The position numbers were made by a program, and so were the translations under genes. The notes under the pieces are model-generated. The model was not told where the DNA came from and made no database searches. It saw only the letters and a program-made list of their open reading frames with translations. DNA of 64,000 nt from Acidobacteriaceae bacterium. Lineage in GTDB: Bacteria; Acidobacteriota; Terriglobia; Terriglobales; Acidobacteriaceae. This document shows, piece after piece, positions 24,707-36,179 of this stretch. Position 1 is the stretch's first letter, and each line of letters begins with the position of its first letter. Location: the NCBI GenBank assembly GCA_003134855.1, contig PLCS01000012.1:124001-188000 (forward strand), read 5' to 3'.

Positions 24707-25260
24707 TCCTGGCTCCTCTTTCTTTGTTCGTAAAGCGTGACAGAAGTTCTGGCCCATTGAAGCCGCGATTCATACTCCTGAATCCCGCACTCCAAGGCCA
24801 GGCGGCTGGAGAGCGGCATCTCACTCGCGTGAGTTTCGAGGTATTGCTGGAGACTAGGAATGTAGCCGGCCATCTCCCCGGCATACTCGCTCAGGAACTC
24901 AGCCGTCCGCTCCTCGCCCACTGTCTGGTCCATGAAAGCGAAGCGCACCATCAGGTCCGGGACGCGGCGGATCACGTCGTCGCGCGTGACGGGCATCTTC
25001 AGCCATGCCTTGAAGGCATCCAGGCCCTGGGGCGTGATCTGGAAGACGCGCCGCCTGCGCAGAGTTGCCGACTCCACGACAGTTCCGCAGACCAGTTCGT
25101 CCGTCTCCAGCCTGCGCAAGGCCGGATAGATGGCGCCGGGGCTGTCGCTGAAAGTGCCCATCGCCGTGGAGGCGAAGATCTTGCGCAGATCGTAGCCAGA
25201 CTGGGGCTGCTCGTGAATCAGGCCCAGGAGAGCATAGCCGAGGAAGGAGTCATTTTTCAT
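24703..25260 (-). CDS. PadR family transcriptional regulator
   Basis: A 185-residue winged-helix regulator. Seen: LGYALLGLIHEQPQSGYDLRKIF and SPGAIYPALRRLETDELV, the PadR DNA-binding domain, then a C-terminal helical (Vir_act_alpha_C-like) dimerisation region. It is first in a two-gene operon with the membrane protein. Its promoter carries overlapping TACGTA half-sites, which suggests autoregulation. An IS3 element is inserted about 30 bases beyond the -35. Confidence 0.92.
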   Translation of the reverse strand: MKNDSFLGYALLGLIHEQPQSGYDLRKIFASTAMGTFSDSPGAIYPALRRLETDELVCGTVVESATLRRRRVFQITPQGLDAFKAWLKMPVTRDDVIRRVPDLMVRFAFMDQTVGEERTAEFLSEYAGEMAGYIPSLQQYLETHASEMPLSSRLALECGIQEYESRLQWARTSVTLYEQRKRSQE

Positions 25261-25272
25261 GGTCTATACGTA

Positions 25273-25300
25273 ATAATACGTTACGTACTATTGTTGTCAA
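25273..25300 (-). promoter_or_regulatory. padR promoter with probable operator
   Basis: On the minus strand, TTGACA (25295-25300), 16 bases, then TATTAT (25273-25278). Between and around them are ATAGTACGTAACGTAT and ATTACGTATA, imperfect repeats of TACGTA, placed where a PadR dimer would block RNA polymerase. Confidence 0.7.
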
Positions 25301-25347
25301 GTGATTTTTTTAGATGGTGAACGCGGAGGTGACCTGCCCCGTTTTAC

Positions 25348-26286
25348 TCATCCAGCGATAGCTGGAGTTTCCCGGTTTTGGTTTGGAGACGAGTATAGCC
25401 CGTCGCCGTAGTAGTCGGGGCTGTGGAGATGTGGGAAGCGTTCTTTGCTTTCCACATCTCCATAGCCCTGTGATGCCGCGAACTCCCGTGGTGTTTTGTA
25501 AGCCAGCGAACTGTGCGGCCGTTCGCAGTTGTACTCTTGGCGCCATCGATTCACGGTCCAGCGCACATCGTTCAACGTGCGGAACCAGCTTACATTCAGG
25601 CATTCGTCGCGCAGCCGGCCGTGGAAGCTTTCCACATGGCCGTTCTGCATGGGGCGGCCCGGCTGGATGTGAACCAGGCTGATCTTGGGTTCTTCGGCCC
25701 AGCCCAGCATCCGCCGCGAAGTAAACTCCGGCCCGTTGTCGGAGCGCACACTCAGCGGCTGGCCGCGCTCTTCGATTAGCCGGTCCAGCACGCGCGTCAC
25801 CCGTCCGCTGCCCAGGCTCGTGTCGGCCTCCAGCGCCAGGCACTCGCGGGTAAACGCATCGACCACGCTCAGGATGCGCACCATGCGCCCGTTCGCCAAC
25901 CCATCCACGATAAAGTCCATCGCCCACTCCTCGTTCGGCCGCTGAAGCCGCGGCATCTCGGCCCGTTCCCGCACCAGACGCTTGCGTTTGCGCCGGCGCA
26001 CCGACAGGCCTTCTTCGGAATAGAGACGGTAGACACGCTTCACGTTCACTGCCCGACCGCGCCGCTCCAGCACCGCGTGCAATCGCCGATAGCCATAGCG
26101 CGGCTTCTGCCGGGCCAGCTTCACCAACTCCTGGCGCAGCTCCGCGTTGCGATCCGGCTGCGGCTCGTAGCGGTAACTGGTGCGGTCGATTCCGATCAGC
26201 TTGCAGGCCCGGCGCTCGCTCAGTTCGTAACTGACCGATGCGAACGCCACATTTTCTCTTAAACCGGCAAGCTCCAGCCGTTTTTT
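25348..26286 (-). CDS. IS3-family transposase OrfB (frameshifted, DDE integrase)
   Basis: A 312-residue catalytic part read by -1 frameshift from orfA. Seen: the HTH_21 region ERRACKLIGIDRTSYRYEP and the rve core with the three catalytic acids in WAMDFIVDG, LSVRSDNGPEF and NGHVESFHGRLRDE. The C-terminal YNCERPHSSLAYKTPREFA is typical of the IS407-like group. All catalytic residues are present, so the element could be active. The frame opens upstream of the A6 run at 26281-26286, where translation shifts from ...VIRKN to ...PKKRLEL. Confidence 0.9.
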   Translation of the reverse strand, partial: KKRLELAGLRENVAFASVSYELSERRACKLIGIDRTSYRYEPQPDRNAELRQELVKLARQKPRYGYRRLHAVLERRGRAVNVKRVYRLYSEEGLSVRRRKRKRLVRERAEMPRLQRPNEEWAMDFIVDGLANGRMVRILSVVDAFTRECLALEADTSLGSGRVTRVLDRLIEERGQPLSVRSDNGPEFTSRRMLGWAEEPKISLVHIQPGRPMQNGHVESFHGRLRDECLNVSWFRTLNDVRWTVNRWRQEYNCERPHSSLAYKTPREFAASQGYGDVESKERFPHLHSPDYYGDGLYSSPNQNRETPAIAG

Positions 26287-26540
26287 CGGATCACCGCTTT
26301 CAGCACTTCGCGGTCCAGGCTCAGGTCGGCCACCAACTGCTTCAGACGGCGATTCTCGTCTTCCATCGCCCGCAGCCGCTGTGCCTCGCTCACGTCCATG
26401 CCGCCGTACTTCGACTTCCAGCCGTAGAACGTCGCCGCGCTGATGCCATGCTCCCGGCACAAGTCCGCCGTCTTCAGCCCTGCCTCGTGCTGCTTCAAAA
26501 TCCCAATGATCTGCTCTTCCGTGTAGCGGCTCTTCTTCAT
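26259..26540 (-). CDS. IS3-family transposase OrfA (HTH)
   Basis: A 93-residue helix-turn-helix protein of IS3 elements. Seen: RYTEEQIIGILKQHEAGLKTADLCREHGISAATFYGWKSKYGG (HTH_Tnp_1), then a leucine-zipper helix (RLRAMEDENRRLKQLVADLSLDREVL). The gene ends 23 bases past the slippery A AAA AAC. The OrfAB fusion made by -1 frameshifting is the transposase; OrfA alone usually represses. Confidence 0.92.
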   Translation of the reverse strand: MKKSRYTEEQIIGILKQHEAGLKTADLCREHGISAATFYGWKSKYGGMDVSEAQRLRAMEDENRRLKQLVADLSLDREVLKAVIRKNGWSLPV

Positions 26541-26737
26541 CCAAGTCCTCCCGTTCAGATTACGAGAGAACTCCAGTTCTAAATGGCTGAGTTTTCCGGG
26601 GGCAGGTCACCTGGTCGTGGTGCAGTTTCCGGCTTGGCGAAAATCCGACCGGAATCGCAAGATTGGACCTGGCAGAATCTGGAAACGTGCATCGGGCTGG
26701 CGTCAACCGACTTTTCACCGATCTTCTCCTTCCCCAG

Positions 26738-27457
26738 TCACGCCGCGGAAGGAGAAGCCAAAACCGTCTCCTGCGACTTAAGCCTGCGGAAGAGCAGCCA
26801 GAAGCAGAGCAGCAAGTCGAAGGTCATCGGCGGCAACTCGTACCAGTTCGGCGAATGCATCACCCCAAATCTCGGATGCAAGAGATAGGCAAAGCCGCAG
26901 AACCCCTCATAAACAGCGCTCAATACGCCCCACAACGCCAAAACTCGCGGAATGTATCGCGATTGAAACAGCACCCAGGCAAACAGCGCCGATCCCAACC
27001 CGCTGAACACCAGGCCAATGTAATAGGCATCCCGGCCCGCATCCAGTTGCGCTCCTGCCAGCGCCGCCAGCCCATCCGGCCCAAACCCTCGCAGCGCGCC
27101 CGCTCCCGCCAAAAACCGCAGCGCACCCATCATGTCCAGGATAAAGATGAACCAAAAGACCACGTAGATCATTCTGCTGAAGGCTGCACACAGCGCTATC
27201 CCGCGGTTCACCGGCCGCAGCAACACATACAGCGCCGTCAGCAGTACAATCATTCCCACCCCATGCACAAAGGCACCGGCCAGATATATGCGAATGGCCT
27301 CCTCGTGGTGCAGAAAGTGACGCGCCGTTTCCTCGCCATTCTCCCAAACCAGATAGGGCGCATAAAAGCGCGAAAACACCACCATGAGGATGGCCATACT
27401 CAGCAGATAAGTCACCGCGAAGATCTTCGCTGCTGATCGTTGCGCTCGTTCTATCAT
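26738..27457 (-). CDS. DUF4386 family membrane protein
   Basis: A 239-residue membrane protein with about six helices. Features fit DUF4386: an N-terminal RSAAKIFAVTYLLSMAILMVV, a central AGAFVHGVGMIVLLTALYVLLRPV and YIGLVFSGLGSALFAWVLFQSRYIPRVLALWGV. ATG 27455-27457 has GGAAAGG upstream; the longer frame is unsupported. Function unknown. It is separated from the IS by about 130 bases, so it may once have been near the padR operon. Confidence 0.8.
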   Translation of the reverse strand: MIERAQRSAAKIFAVTYLLSMAILMVVFSRFYAPYLVWENGEETARHFLHHEEAIRIYLAGAFVHGVGMIVLLTALYVLLRPVNRGIALCAAFSRMIYVVFWFIFILDMMGALRFLAGAGALRGFGPDGLAALAGAQLDAGRDAYYIGLVFSGLGSALFAWVLFQSRYIPRVLALWGVLSAVYEGFCGFAYLLHPRFGVMHSPNWYELPPMTFDLLLCFWLLFRRLKSQETVLASPSAA

Positions 27458-27667
27458 CGTCTTTCCTTTCCTGCTTGACTTCCCTCTTCCTCGATACCAT
27501 TGCCCCTGGCGGAGGTTCCAAGGGGTCTGCTCACGAAACGAAAAAATCGTGTCAGAAAATACCAAAATCGAACCTAGTGGCGTTGGGCAAAAACAGCCAC
27601 TATTCCAGGGCAGATGGGATCGATCAGAGGCATCAACCATCCACCCGGACGATTCACGATAATGACG

Positions 27668-28195
27668 CTACTGCACCCGCTTGAAATCAATGTGCGCATG
27701 CACAAGCGTGCCGTTCGCCAGCGTGAAGGTCCAGTCTTCCAGGTGATGGTTCGCGTCGATGATGGTGAACAGGGCGTGGCTCACATGCCCCACCTGGTTG
27801 CTGCCGGGGGCATCCACCAGATCAAACTCCACCGTCTTCCCATCCGCTGAGGGCCGAGCCACCAAATGTGGCCTGTTACCGAAATCGCAGTAGTGAAGCA
27901 ACGTTAGGCGATCGCTGTCCAGATAGAAAACGGTGACCTCTGGACCTCCAGTATTCAGCTCGTGAATCAACGCGTTTCCATGCGATGCAACGCGGATGGA
28001 AAGGGGCATCAGCTGGTCCGTGGACCAGGCAGGATTATCCGTCGTTATCGGACCTTTCCAAGTCCCCGCTAGTGTCTTCATCTGGTCGAAAGACTTCTGC
28101 GCATCGGAACTGGCAACGGGCTTGGCAGAAGACTGTCCGTGTGCCAAAGCACACACACTCAGCATGACGATTGAAACAAGACGAAGTAATTTCAC
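27668..28195 (-). CDS. Secreted hypothetical protein (DUF1579/lipocalin-like)
   Basis: A 175-residue protein with a signal peptide (LVSIVMLSVCALAHG). The mature part FDQMKTLAGTWKG, then IRVASHGNALIHEL, TVFYLDSDRLTLLHYC and HLEDWTFTLANG, resembles the beta-barrel proteins that start with an L-xGTW motif. The start is taken as GTG 28195, with AGGAG seven bases upstream; the ATG at 28216 has no such signal. Substrate unknown. Confidence 0.72.
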   Translation of the reverse strand: MKLLRLVSIVMLSVCALAHGQSSAKPVASSDAQKSFDQMKTLAGTWKGPITTDNPAWSTDQLMPLSIRVASHGNALIHELNTGGPEVTVFYLDSDRLTLLHYCDFGNRPHLVARPSADGKTVEFDLVDAPGSNQVGHVSHALFTIIDANHHLEDWTFTLANGTLVHAHIDFKRVQ

Positions 28196-28519
28196 GATTT
28201 TCTCCTGCGGGTCCATACGCAGACCTACGCAGGGAAGTTCCAGATATTTGCGAGGGCGTCGAATGAGTCGTTCCTGCTAGACGGGAATGTCAATTGGAAT
28301 GCTGCTGGATTCACGCTAAACCCCGGCGCGAATCGAGCTTTGGCAGGCACTTAGCGGAATTCCTGGTGTGTCACCGTCAAACCGGAGAATGCACCACGAT
28401 CGGATTCCGGGTCATACTGTGGGTGTTGGGCGCTGGGCACCTCATCCCATCTATGTCCTGCTTTGGGGCTTGGGATTCCCTTGCTTCAAGAATGCAAACA
28501 CCCCGGAACGCTAAGATAG
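28196..28519. other. Divergent intergenic region without recognised features
   Basis: About 320 bp between the secreted protein and mutS2. No RNA gene or repeat was recognised. Small frames here lack coding character. Confidence 0.5.
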
Positions 28520-30994
28520 TTGCTGGAGATGCCGCTGCTTGATCCCATTCCGTCGCCGGTGCTGGACGCCGACTTTGCCGCTTTGGAGTGGGAGGCGCTG
28601 CTGGCGCTGGTGGCCGGCTTTGCCGCTTCACCCGTGGGGCGCAACACGATTCTCGAACTTAAGCCCTCGACCGACGAAGATTGGATTACCCGGCAGCATC
28701 AGCTCACGGAAGAGCTGCGCCTGCTGCTCGTAGAGCATACTTCCATTCCCGTGGGCGGACTCTTCGACCCCACGCAGCACGCCGCCAAGGCGCAGATTCC
28801 CGGCGCGGCGCTGGAGGCGAATGAACTGCAGGCCGTGGCGCGGCTGGCCAACGACGTGGCCTCCTGGCAAGCGCTGCTGCAATCGCCCCCGGCGCGACTG
28901 GTGGGCAAGCTGATGGGGCTTTCGGGTCTAACCTCGGCACTGACCACCAGCCTGCGTCCGCTGGCCGAGTCCATCGAGCGCACGATTCAGCCCGACGGCT
29001 CGCTGGCCGACAACGCCTCGCCCGAGCTGGGCCGCATTCGCCGCGAGCAGGAGCGCCAACAGCGGCTGATTGAAGAAAGCCTGCGCGCCGCGCTGCGCAA
29101 GCTCGCCTCGGAGGGCGCAACGCAGGACGAGCTGATCACCATACGCGGCGACCGCTTTGTGATTCCCGTGCGCGCGGAGTTGAAGCGGCGCATCTCCGGC
29201 GTGGTTCACGGCGCGAGTTCCTCGGGGCAAACCGTTTACGTGGAGCCGCTGGAGACCATCGAGCAGAACAACGAGCTGGTGCGGCTGCTGGAAGAGGAGC
29301 AGGCCGAGATTCACCGCATTTTCATGGCGCTGACCCGCCAGGTGGGCGGATACGCCGTGGCGCTGGTGGAAGGCGCGCGCGTGCTGGCTCTGGTGGATAG
29401 CCTGCAAGCCCGCGCCCGCTTTGCCCGCGACTACCACTGCGTGGCACCGGCGATTGCGCCGGACCTTCTGCGCCTGGAGGCTGCCCGCCATCCTCTGCTG
29501 CAACGGCATCTGCGCGTGACCGGCGGACGCATTGTTCCGCTTACGCTCGAACTGACCGCGGCCGAGCACCAACTGATCATCAGCGGGCCCAACACCGGCG
29601 GCAAGACCGTTACGCTGAAGACCACGGCGCTGCTGGCGATGATGGCGCAGGCTGGATTGCCTGTTCCCGCGACGGCTGCCAGCTTTCCGGTTTTCACGGC
29701 TTTTTTGGCCGACATCGGCGACGCGCAATCGATCGAGGCGGAACTCTCTACCTTTTCCGCGCACATTACCAACCTCGACCGGCTCTCGCGGCTGGCCGGC
29801 GGGCGCTCGCTGGTGCTTGTGGACGAGCTTGGCTCCTCGACCGATCCCGAGGAGGGCTCGGCGCTGGCCGTGGCGATTGCCAGCCACTTTTTGACGGAGG
29901 GGGCCTGGACGCTGATCTCCACGCACCACACTTCGCTGAAGGTTTATGCGGCGAACACTCCCGGAGTGCTGAACGCCGCGGCGGGCGTGGATGAGGTGAC
30001 GCTCGCGCCCAACTACCAACTGCGGCTGGGCGTTCCCGGCGCATCGGCGGGAATCCAAACCGCCGAGCGGCTGGGCATGAACGCGAGCATCATCGCCGCC
30101 GCAAGGCAAAGGCTGGGCTCGCAGCAGGTGGACATCGCGCGCTTCCTCGATAAGCTGCACAGTGAACTTACCCAACTCGAAGAAGAGCGCAAAGCCGCAC
30201 GCGTCGAGCAGTATGCGCTCAATCAGGAGAGGAAAAAACTTGAGCGCGAGGGCGACGTTGAGCAGCGCAAGCGGACGCGAGAGCTGGAGAGCAAGCTGGC
30301 CTCGCTGCTCAAGGACTTCGAGTTTCAGATGCGCGAGACGGTGCGGGCCATCGAGGATCGCGTTGGTCAGCAAAAATTGTCGAAGGAGGCAGAGCGGCGC
30401 ATTCTGCGCCTACGCCGCGAGTTTCAGGAGAGCTTCAACCAGACCGTTGTCGCCCACCGCACCGGCGCGGATGTGGGCGACGCCAACGCTCAGCCGCACC
30501 TGCTCAAACACATTGCCGTTGGCGACCAGGTTCTCCTCAAGTCGATGAACAAAATCGCCGTGGTGCAGCGCGAGGTGGAAAAAGACCTCTTTGAAGTGGC
30601 GCTCGGACCGATCAAGATGCGCGTGAAACGCGATGAGTGCTCCGCGCCTTCGGCTGGTTCAGAGCAGGAAAAGCGCCCCGACCCGCTGGCCGCCGCGCGC
30701 AAGCAGAAGGGCGTACACGTCACCGTCACCAGCGCCAACAGCGACGATCTGCGCATGGAGATCAACCTGATTGGCCGCACCGTGGACGAGGCTACCGGGG
30801 AGCTGGAACAGTATCTCGACCGCGCCTTCCTCGCCGGCCTTGAACGCGTGCGTATCATCCACGGCCACGGCGCCGGCGTTCTTCGCCGCGGGGTGCGGGA
30901 ATTTTTGAAGGGGCATCCGCACGTGGCGGGGATTGAAGAGGCTCCACAAAATGAGGGTGGGCAGGGGGCTACGTTGGTGGAGCTAAGGCAGTAG
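28520..30994 (+). CDS. mutS2: Endonuclease MutS2
   Basis: An 824-residue MutS paralogue without the mismatch-recognition domain. It acts on recombination intermediates and, in some bacteria, on collided ribosomes. Seen: the core ATPase with Walker A SGPNTGGKTVTLKT, VFTAFLADIGDAQSIEAELSTFSAHI, Walker B VLVDELGSSTDPEEG and THHTSLK, a long coiled coil (about 540-640), and a C-terminal Smr nuclease domain (DLRMEINLIGRTVDEATGELEQYLD, IIHGHGAGVLRRGVREFL). TTG 28520 or ATG 28529 may be the start; neither has a strong Shine-Dalgarno. Confidence 0.95.
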   Translation: MLEMPLLDPIPSPVLDADFAALEWEALLALVAGFAASPVGRNTILELKPSTDEDWITRQHQLTEELRLLLVEHTSIPVGGLFDPTQHAAKAQIPGAALEANELQAVARLANDVASWQALLQSPPARLVGKLMGLSGLTSALTTSLRPLAESIERTIQPDGSLADNASPELGRIRREQERQQRLIEESLRAALRKLASEGATQDELITIRGDRFVIPVRAELKRRISGVVHGASSSGQTVYVEPLETIEQNNELVRLLEEEQAEIHRIFMALTRQVGGYAVALVEGARVLALVDSLQARARFARDYHCVAPAIAPDLLRLEAARHPLLQRHLRVTGGRIVPLTLELTAAEHQLIISGPNTGGKTVTLKTTALLAMMAQAGLPVPATAASFPVFTAFLADIGDAQSIEAELSTFSAHITNLDRLSRLAGGRSLVLVDELGSSTDPEEGSALAVAIASHFLTEGAWTLISTHHTSLKVYAANTPGVLNAAAGVDEVTLAPNYQLRLGVPGASAGIQTAERLGMNASIIAAARQRLGSQQVDIARFLDKLHSELTQLEEERKAARVEQYALNQERKKLEREGDVEQRKRTRELESKLASLLKDFEFQMRETVRAIEDRVGQQKLSKEAERRILRLRREFQESFNQTVVAHRTGADVGDANAQPHLLKHIAVGDQVLLKSMNKIAVVQREVEKDLFEVALGPIKMRVKRDECSAPSAGSEQEKRPDPLAAARKQKGVHVTVTSANSDDLRMEINLIGRTVDEATGELEQYLDRAFLAGLERVRIIHGHGAGVLRRGVREFLKGHPHVAGIEEAPQNEGGQGATLVELRQ

Positions 30995-31081
30995 TTGCCA
31001 ATATCGATGTGGCGCGAGGAACGTCCTTCTCCCATTTCGATTGGAGTATCGCTGCACGCCGGCTCAAGCCGCAACTAACAA

Positions 31082-32005
31082 TCACATCGTTTCCGCCGAC
31101 GAAGCAGCGCTGCTGTCGTGGCAAGAGACGGCTTGGGCTGCGGAGTTGCCGGCGTGGGTGCTACTTGGATTGCCATTGCCGGCCGCTGGCGCGCTCTTCA
31201 TCTCCTTGAGCAATTTCACCAGCCGGGCGAAGCCCTGTTCACGGGCGGTTTTGTTGCCGGGGACTGTGTTGCCGGGATCTTCGCCGGCGCGCATGAAGCC
31301 GTGGCCTGCGCCATCATAGGTGACGGGTTCGTAACTTTTGCCCGCGGCCTTCATCGCCGCAACGGTATCGGGGACGGTGGCTCCGATGCGCGCGTCGTTG
31401 CCGGCGTAGAAGCCATAAACCGGAGTGGTGATCGTGGAAACGTCCGCAGGGCCTGGGCCGTAAAAGACGAAGGCGGCGGAGAGGTCTTTGCGATGGGTTG
31501 CGAAGGCGAAGGATTTGCCTCCGCCCCAGCAGAAGCCGACGGTGGCGATCTTGCCGTTGGCCGCGGGGAGATGCTTGCCGTAGTCAGCCGCGGCGTCCAG
31601 GTCGGCGGTGACAACATCCGGATCGAGGCCGGAGACAGCCTTCACGGTTGCGTCCTGGCTGGCAAACTCACTGGAGCCGCCACCGTTAGGGCCAAAGCCG
31701 GAGAGCAGGTCGGTAGCGATGACGATGAAGCCTTGCGCGGCTAACTCGTCGGCCATCTCTTTGGCCCAGTCGCTGAGGCCGAAGATTTCATGGATGAGGA
31801 TCACGACCGGGGCTTTGGTACTAACCTCCGGGTAGACGACGTAGGCCTGGACAGTACGGCTGCCATGCTTCAGAGCGACGTACTCACGGTGGCGGGGTGA
31901 CGCATCGAGACGGGCTTTGGCCCAGTCCTGAGCATGAAGGGTTGCGGCGGCCAGCGAGAACAAAACGCCGGCGACGAGGGGAAGCGCGCGGAGCGTCAAT
32001 TTCAT
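31082..32005 (-). CDS. Dienelactone hydrolase family protein, secreted
   Basis: A 307-residue alpha/beta hydrolase with a signal peptide (LRALPLVAGVLFSLAAATLHA). The DLH triad is visible: nucleophile Cys in GFCWGGGKS, Asp in YAGNDARI and His in DGAGHGFMR. The IHEIFGLSDWAKEMADELA block is typical. The C-terminal 30 residues are low-complexity Ser/Ala. ATG 32005 is chosen because the signal peptide follows it. The substrate is not known; carboxymethylenebutenolidase activity is the family prototype. Confidence 0.88.
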   Translation of the reverse strand: MKLTLRALPLVAGVLFSLAAATLHAQDWAKARLDASPRHREYVALKHGSRTVQAYVVYPEVSTKAPVVILIHEIFGLSDWAKEMADELAAQGFIVIATDLLSGFGPNGGGSSEFASQDATVKAVSGLDPDVVTADLDAAADYGKHLPAANGKIATVGFCWGGGKSFAFATHRKDLSAAFVFYGPGPADVSTITTPVYGFYAGNDARIGATVPDTVAAMKAAGKSYEPVTYDGAGHGFMRAGEDPGNTVPGNKTAREQGFARLVKLLKEMKSAPAAGNGNPSSTHAGNSAAQAVSCHDSSAASSAETM

Positions 32006-32065
32006 GGGGACAGTGTAGCCCCGCGATTGATCAGGCCGCAAGTCTTTCGTGATGAAGGCGCCTGC

Positions 32066-34690
<2,625 letters not shown>

Positions 34691-34829
34691 TTTTCTCCAT
34701 TGGACAGTGGACAGTGGACAAATGAATTGCCCAATTACTTCATGGCAATTCTGGAGAGTCTGGTCGGGCCGAAGCTGTTCCTACCCCCGAATGACACTAT
34801 CCACTAACCACTGGCCCTCACTCCACTCA

Positions 34830-34848
34830 ACAATTCTGGTAGAATTGT
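34830..34848. promoter_or_regulatory. Perfect palindrome upstream of clpB
   Basis: ACAATTCT-GGT-AGAATTGT, 8-bp arms with a 3-base centre, about 140 bases upstream of the clpB start. It could be a repressor site. It is not CIRCE (TTAGCACTC-N9-GAGTGCTAA) nor HAIR. Confidence 0.4.
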
Positions 34849-34969
34849 AGCACAATCGAGTCAGGAAATATGCGTGTATCGTGCTCATATTTATTGCGCA
34901 ATAATATCTTTCGGAATATCAATAATTTGCGAGGTAAATAGGGGAATATTCCTCTACTCCCTCGTCCCA

Positions 34970-35164
34970 CTACTTCTCAATCTCGATCTCCGGGAACTTC
35001 CGGCTGACTGCAGCCGCAACCGCGGTGTGTTCAGGCTTTCCGCTGGAGCGCGCCAGAGCATCGCGAGCGTGAGCGGCATCCTCAATCGGGTAGCGCCGGG
35101 TTTTTGGAAACACAAAATCGGCTTTTGGCAGGTCAGCCCGTTCCGCGTGCGTCAGTTTCGTCAT
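34970..35164 (-). CDS. DUF6582-like small protein, 64 aa
   Basis: A 64-residue protein beginning MTKLTHAERADLPKADFVFP, then KTRRYPIEDAAHARDALARSSG. This is the pattern of DUF6582, a short domain seen in many bacteria and phages. The ATG has AGGAG upstream. Soluble, with no membrane segment. Role unknown. Confidence 0.8.
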   Translation of the reverse strand: MTKLTHAERADLPKADFVFPKTRRYPIEDAAHARDALARSSGKPEHTAVAAAVSRKFPEIEIEK

Positions 35165-35329
35165 TCTGTATGCTCCTGGATTTTTTCTGTCCCTCAATAG
35201 GTATTTTTGACCCCAAGGGATGGCGCGGGTCTGTTCAAAGTTGCACTCATGGGAAGATTCTACCGGCAATTGCGGCATCGATCCTGCTGTTCACGATTCC
35301 CTTCCATCCGCCCACTACAATTAAGTCAG

Positions 35330-36118
35330 ATGCTGCATTTCTCTGGCCTTCCTTCTTTAATTGACTGGCACTGGCTTTGGCTTACCGTGGCGGCGTTTCT
35401 GGCTGGGGTGCTGAACGCGGTGGCCGGCGGCGGCTCGTTCCTGTCCTTTCCGGCGATGCTGGGGATGAAAATGCTGCCCATCCAGGCCAACGCCACTAAC
35501 TCGGTGGCCGTGTGGCCGGGCCAACTGACCTCGGTCGCCGCTTACCGCGACGACATTCGCAAGAATCTGCGCCTGGCTCTACTGATGAGTGCGGCCGGCT
35601 TTATCGGTGGCACGGCCGGCGCGCTGGTGCTGATCCACACGCCGCAGATGACTTTTCTGCATCTGGTGCCCTGGCTGCTGCTGGGGGCGGCATCGATCTT
35701 CGCGGTGAGCGGCCCTGTTTCTCGCTGGCTGGAGAGGCGCAAGGCTGTACCTGGCAAACCGGCGCGGGGGCTGCCGGTCTTTCTGGCGACGGCGGCGGTC
35801 TGCTTTTACATTGGCTACTTCGGCGCCGGCGCGGGCTTTCTGATTATCACGCTGCTCTCGCTCTTCGGCCACCAGGACTTGCACGAGATCAACGCGCTGA
35901 AGGTTGCGGCCACCACCTCGGCCAACGGCATAGCGTGCATTATTTTTGCCGTGAGCGGTCAGATTGTCTGGCGCTTCTGCCTGGTGGCAATGATCTCTTG
36001 CGCGATCGGCGGCTACGCCTCGGCGCGCCTGGCACGGCGCGTGCCGCAACCGGTGCTCCGCGGACTGGTGGTGGCGATCGGGCTTTCGATGGCGGCGTGG
36101 TTTTTCTGGAAACAGTAG
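35330..36118 (+). CDS. TauE/SafE family sulfite exporter-like permease
   Basis: A 262-residue membrane protein with about eight helices. Seen: AFLAGVLNAVAGGGSFLSFPAML near the N-terminus, which is the TauE/SafE signature, QANATNSVAVWPGQLTSVAAY, and the second-half repeat GYFGAGAGFLIITLLSLFG with LKVAATTSANGIACIIF. The likely role is export or import of sulfonates, sulfite or related anions. ATG 35330 gives a normal N-terminus; the frame upstream is unsupported. Confidence 0.88.
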   Translation: MLHFSGLPSLIDWHWLWLTVAAFLAGVLNAVAGGGSFLSFPAMLGMKMLPIQANATNSVAVWPGQLTSVAAYRDDIRKNLRLALLMSAAGFIGGTAGALVLIHTPQMTFLHLVPWLLLGAASIFAVSGPVSRWLERRKAVPGKPARGLPVFLATAAVCFYIGYFGAGAGFLIITLLSLFGHQDLHEINALKVAATTSANGIACIIFAVSGQIVWRFCLVAMISCAIGGYASARLARRVPQPVLRGLVVAIGLSMAAWFFWKQ

Positions 36119-36179
36119 TCAGTTCTCAGTTCTCAGCATCCGTCGCCGGAAACTGCCCCCTGACGACTAAAATAGACCC

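Larger units (their letters stand above)
25330..26609 (-). mobile_element. IS3-family insertion sequence, apparently intact (1280 bp)
   Basis: Terminal inverted repeats: TGACCTGCCCC at the left, and TGACCTGCCCCC read inward from the right, both continuing with partial match (...ACTCA.CCA). It holds overlapping orfA and orfB on the minus strand, with an A6C slippery site. No clear direct repeat of the target was seen next to the ends (GAGG versus CCTG), so the insertion may be old or rearranged. The 5' end of the transposase points away from padR. Confidence 0.9.

Noticed and set aside
28928-30373. A 481-codon frame antisense to mutS2
   Set aside because: mutS2 shows every expected motif; the opposite frame is a shadow.
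34691-34829. CIRCE or HAIR heat-shock operator before clpB
   Set aside because: Neither consensus is found; only simple CAGTGGACAGTGG repeats and the unrelated palindrome at 34830.
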